In this document: piece after piece, positions 59,950 to 64,000 of the stretch
How the letters are laid out: each line of letters starts with the position of its first letter
Numbering within the stretch: position 1 is the stretch's first letter
Source: Cristatella mucedo
Taxonomy: Eukaryota > Bryozoa > Phylactolaemata > Cristatellidae
Direction: 5' to 3'
Assembly: GCA_009760855.2 (NCBI GenBank)
Contig: WPIO01000005.1
Span: 9,028,501-9,092,500 of the forward strand
DNA: 64,000 nucleotides
Notes under the pieces: model-generated
What the model was told of the DNA's origin: nothing
Databases searched by the model: none
The model's input: the letters and a program-made list of their open reading frames with translations, nothing else
Translations under genes and position numbers: made by a program

Positions 59950-62900
59950 CAAATAGTGTTATAGAGTCAGAGTCGTGGGCATTTGGACATGCTCCTCCTC
60001 GGGCTCGACTGTGGCTAGCCGGACGACGGCAATGTCACCACCAGGGAAGAATGTACGCCTCCACACCACCGCCGCTGTCCACAGTGGCATCGCTGACGCA
60101 GTGCTTCCGGATGAGCCTCCGATTGCTCCGTAGCGTGCAAAAAGCACCGACGCAGCTTCCGTTCGCTGGATACGGTGACTTGTAACTCCTGTTATCGGCC
60201 CTTTCGCGAGAAAGTTGTTTTCGGTACCCACTTACTTAATGTTCTTGCAGTCTGCAGTCTCCTCCAAAGCATCCTCATTAATGCCAAACGGGATAGCGAC
60301 GTCTTCGATTCTTGCCGCGGTCTTTTACTTCTACGTAGCCTTTTCTAGTTCAGGTAGTGGCTCAATGCACGAAATGCATACACAGCTGACACTCGTATGA
60401 ACAGAGCAACCGAAATTCTGCAAGCAGAGCTACTAACGAAAAACCGCTTCCCCAAAAGCGAAAAAAATTGAATGCACCAGGCAGACTAACTAACAGACTA
60501 ACTGCCCGCAAGTAATAGCTAAGCTCAGTGCTTTCACTGCAGACCGGCAGAGCGTAGCCAAACGAAAAGTCCTGTGGTGGTAGCATTCAGTTCACCCTTC
60601 CCCCCCCCCCACTCAGTCTCAAACGGCGACGGCCCAATTAATTTCTTCATAGATAACCGGGCTCTAAGCCGGCTTCCAGGCTTCGCATACTCGGCAAAGT
60701 GCTTCAGAGCGAATGCTGACACTCAAAAGTTCGTACAAGCGATAACGCACACTCAGAGACGAAACCAAGTCGTTACCAACGTTTCACAAGTAACCAAGTT
60801 CAAGGACGGCGTCAATTCCGTCAAAGCCATGCCACTCAAAAGGAGGAGGCGAACAAAAAGAGCTGCTCTGAAATACGAGGCCAGCACAGAGTGCGGAGCA
60901 CTCTTCTCCTCCGTTCGCTCCACGAATCGCTGCGTGTGGCGCTCTTCGCAGGGCTTTGGCTGCTGGGGTGAGCACGAGGTCCTGCATGCTCACTGAGTGA
61001 CTGCGAATTGAAAATTGCAAAGCAATGTACGATGGGCAAACAGAGAATAGCCGGCCAAATGCTCACCAGAACGTTTATTAAAGCCAATCTCGCACAAGAA
61101 AAATGTAACCATGTATTTGAATGTCATCTATTGTTACTCTTCCAATGATGTTAACAAAACAGCCATAGTCAAGATCGATGAATCGTACACTTGTATTCGT
61201 GAGCCGAGCCACACCATCAGCAACCTGCTGCCGCACCGCCTCAGCCGCTAAAGCATATCAGTCAGGAGAGCTACTTAAAACTTGCAACAAGGGTGGATGG
61301 ATAGATAGTAGGAAGCAGTTGTCTCAAGCCCATCACCCTGCTGCAGCGAGTTCGCAAGACGGCATGGTGCCACCAGGCCAAGCATAACAATAACAGCAAC
61401 ATGCAACTAGCGAACCAACTTACATAAGCTTCCGTACAAGTCTCACCAAAGGAAATAGTTAACATTCAAAATTTCAGAGAACAAAACCGGGTTGCAGTGA
61501 AAAAAGAATAGGCAAAAACTGGAGTCGTTCGACAGCCCGGAGAGATCTGCACTCAATCGATGCACAGCAGTCGGTCTGCACATAGGCTTTCTCTTTAGGG
61601 AACGCTCCAGAAACTATTTGAAGAACTGCCAAAGCTTTACGTCTGTCATCCCAAGAAATCTGGCTGCACCTGCCTATAAGCCCACATGGGCATGCTTCGG
61701 AAAAAAATTGCCCAATCTAGGCTAACATGCGATCCAAAGAACAGAGTCGAGTGATCTGCTACAAATCGCCGAGACCGGTGTGCCATTTCATCGGTTGGAA
61801 GCTTAAAAGAATAGCCGAGTTGTTAGATGCGCCACATCAGTAGCCTGTCAGTTCTCAATATTCAGGCGCATCAGCTGAACAGCATGAACGATAGCCACAA
61901 GAGTGGACACTTGGAGACCATGCCACGACAATGGCAAACAGCCGAAAATGGTGCCACCAGTGAGCATTTGTCAAATGCGTGTATTAACAGAATGACAGGC
62001 ATGATTTGTCAGTCGTCATTAACTGTCCAGGGTTCGCATCCAATAGGTGCAGGTCCAAAGTGAACGAACACTGCAATCGTCTCATAGTCCAGAGTGCTGA
62101 AAGCACATTCCCGAAACAAGCCTGAGCAGCAAACAACTAAGCTGGATTGCTCGAGGGCGGTGTGTGGCTAGCTTGTGCGATGGGGTCCTCGCCCGGCGAC
62201 GGTTCTGACGTTGACGTTTCTGGCGTACAGCATGCCTTGTTGCATATCGCGCTTAGCACCAGATGCTGCAGTCATGGCACGGATTACCGACCTTTAAGCC
62301 ATATACAGCTGAGCTGCCGAGTTAACGGACAACGCAGATGATCAACCGTTTACAACAAGGAAGTCAAAGCAGCTGGCTTGAAGGAAGAGCAGCAACGCAT
62401 CGCCTACGTCGCCCACGATCCCCTTCGGTTGCCAGCCCAGAGTCAGCATCTGCACATGGCAGATACTTGCGAAGCAAGGAGCTGTGGAATGAGCACCCAA
62501 AAACAGGCAACAAATACAAGTTCAACAGATGAGGCAGCCCAGTGGTTGCTAGACGTTGATGCAGTAAGAAAAAAATAAAGGGGAGCCAAAAGGGATCAAA
62601 AGGCTGTCGGATAGACAGTCCGTGGACATGAAAAATCACTGCTGGTCATATCGGAAGAATCCGGAAGCATGGAGAGCCATCTATCGTCTGCTCTGCATCG
62701 GCCCACGAGCAGCAGTCGCCGCAGGTCACCGAGGACAGTAACAAGCAACAGTCCTCCGGTCACCGTGGCCCGCGCTTTACAGAGCCGACCGCCGTACTTC
62801 CGTCGTCAGCTATGTACAGCTGCAGCCCGGTTGCTGCAACGTGAAATGCAAAGAAATGGCTGCCGGCTGCTGCTTGCCACGGACTCACAGCCACACAGTG

Positions 62901-64000
62901 GAGGCCATAACACGGATAGCACCGATGGACCATCCAGCTGCACAGCCCACCCTCAACCGGAGCAGCAGGTTTTCGCATAGAGTTTTTTCCCATCTAGACT
63001 GTGGATTTTCCCACGTGCAGCCTTTCGCTTCCCTTGAGCTTAGCACCTTAGCACCTTTAGCATACATATACTTTTTAGGACTCTTGCACACGCTAGAATC
63101 TTTCGGCAGTCACAATTTCTCATGCATTCGCCAATATGTTCGGCATGACGGATTGGCCTGCACTACTGTGTGCCCACTCCCTCTGGCCTTGCTTAGTTTT
63201 AGGTTAGAGTGTCACACGAGTGCACGAATGCACATACGGGTGCAAAGTCATCCGGCAAAATACGATGCATCAGTGGCTCGTTGGCTCTCTGCCTACAGCG
63301 AGTCCTAGGCTTACACCCACCGAGTTTTAGACCAACCCCCCCCCCCGCAGCGTTCGACGATGCTCAGAGGTCACATGTCTCATTTCAGAAGGTAGCGACA
63401 TCGGAAAAGAAAGTGATGGGAACTTGCAGAAACCGAGCGTTGCTCCAGTTAGCGCGATGCCTTGCTACAGCAGACGAACGTCTGCTGCTTCAACCGCTGC
63501 ACGACTCGCCGATTGCAACTCCTCAGCAGTGGAGCTGCCCGTCAGCTTCGTCGTACGCATGAATGGAGCGCGGCTCTATTCAAGCTGCCGACAGCCGGAC
63601 ACCAGCATGTGGCAAGCATCAGCCTGCAGCTGGCCTGATACCGATCAACTAAAAATGCCTCGGACACGGCCTAGCGGCTCCGGGTGCCGACATTTGCTTG
63701 TGCAATCGGAGAGCTGCTTTCGCAAGCTCAATGATGATGTACAAGACCGTCCAACCGGTTGAGGGAAAACTTTGCATAATTCCAAAAAACAACTGGGAAA
63801 CATTACCGTGGTTCAGCAAGCACCTAGCCTTCAGCCAAATCACTGTACCGAATCCGGGTGCTTGTTTCAAAAACTTTCACTCGGTGACTATGGCGGCTTT
63901 GCAGTCAATTTGGCCTACTTTCAGTTAGGCGAACTGCAAAAATTCGGATTCTATTGAGTAAAGTGAACCACAGTATTATTAGCCCGTGCATTTGTGGCAT
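59950..64000. other. Unannotated right end
   Basis: Moderate-GC sequence without recognisable repeats of the families above, with poly-C runs near 60600 and 63340. Several short open frames on both strands look exon-like individually (for example plus 60617-60996 after a CCCCACTCAG acceptor, minus about 60070-60197 after ATAACAG), but none could be linked by phase. Upstream exons of gene X may lie here. Confidence 0.3.

Overview
The window comes from an animal nuclear genome. Gene content is sparse, introns are long, microsatellites are plentiful, and many short, 5'-truncated non-LTR retrotransposon copies carry (ATT)n tails. The clearest gene is a seven-exon innexin. Invertebrate gap-junction proteins of this type make a protostome the best guess, perhaps a lophotrochozoan or flatworm, but the species cannot be named from the sequence.

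The innexin gene fills 1017-20785 on the minus strand. Its seven coding exons were joined by hand from canonical GT/AG sites whose phases all agree. They encode about 397 residues with the family layout: N-terminal cytoplasmic segment, four membrane segments, two loops with two cysteines each, and a YYQWV motif. The first exon lies in a GC/CpG-rich block. Introns 1, 3, 4 and 6 are several kb long and hold LINE and SINE relics and simple repeats. Introns 2 and 5 are only 84 and 88 bp.

A second minus-strand gene is supported at 47027-51036 by four phase-compatible exons, two of them separated by a 41-bp intron. It encodes the last 221 residues of a protein I do not recognise. A weaker two-exon candidate lies at 36898-37745, also on the minus strand.

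The rest is mostly repeats. (i) A CR1/L2-like LINE (family 1 below) occurs in more than a dozen copies in both orientations. The copy at 51296-53216 is nearly intact across reverse transcriptase, keeps YADD, and is broken by one in-frame TGA. (ii) A second LINE family is seen at 1765-2590, and its 3' end is nested in family 1 near 54.6 kb. (iii) tRNA-derived SINEs appear to share the 3' stem-loop of family 1. (iv) A block at 32154-33026 is bounded by inverted C-rich repeats and contains AT, CGG and degenerate CCCTAAA repeats. (v) A degenerate array with a period near 176 bp at 45080-46600 flips orientation in the middle. (vi) Very long CT, TA, CA, CGCT and CCG runs are present, including two back-to-back palindromic compound microsatellites at 21.8-22.1 kb.

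GC-rich islands lie at about 19-26 kb and 41.1-42.3 kb. The first contains the innexin start exon and a TATA-like box on the plus strand. No CRISPR, operon, rRNA or clear functional tRNA gene was seen.
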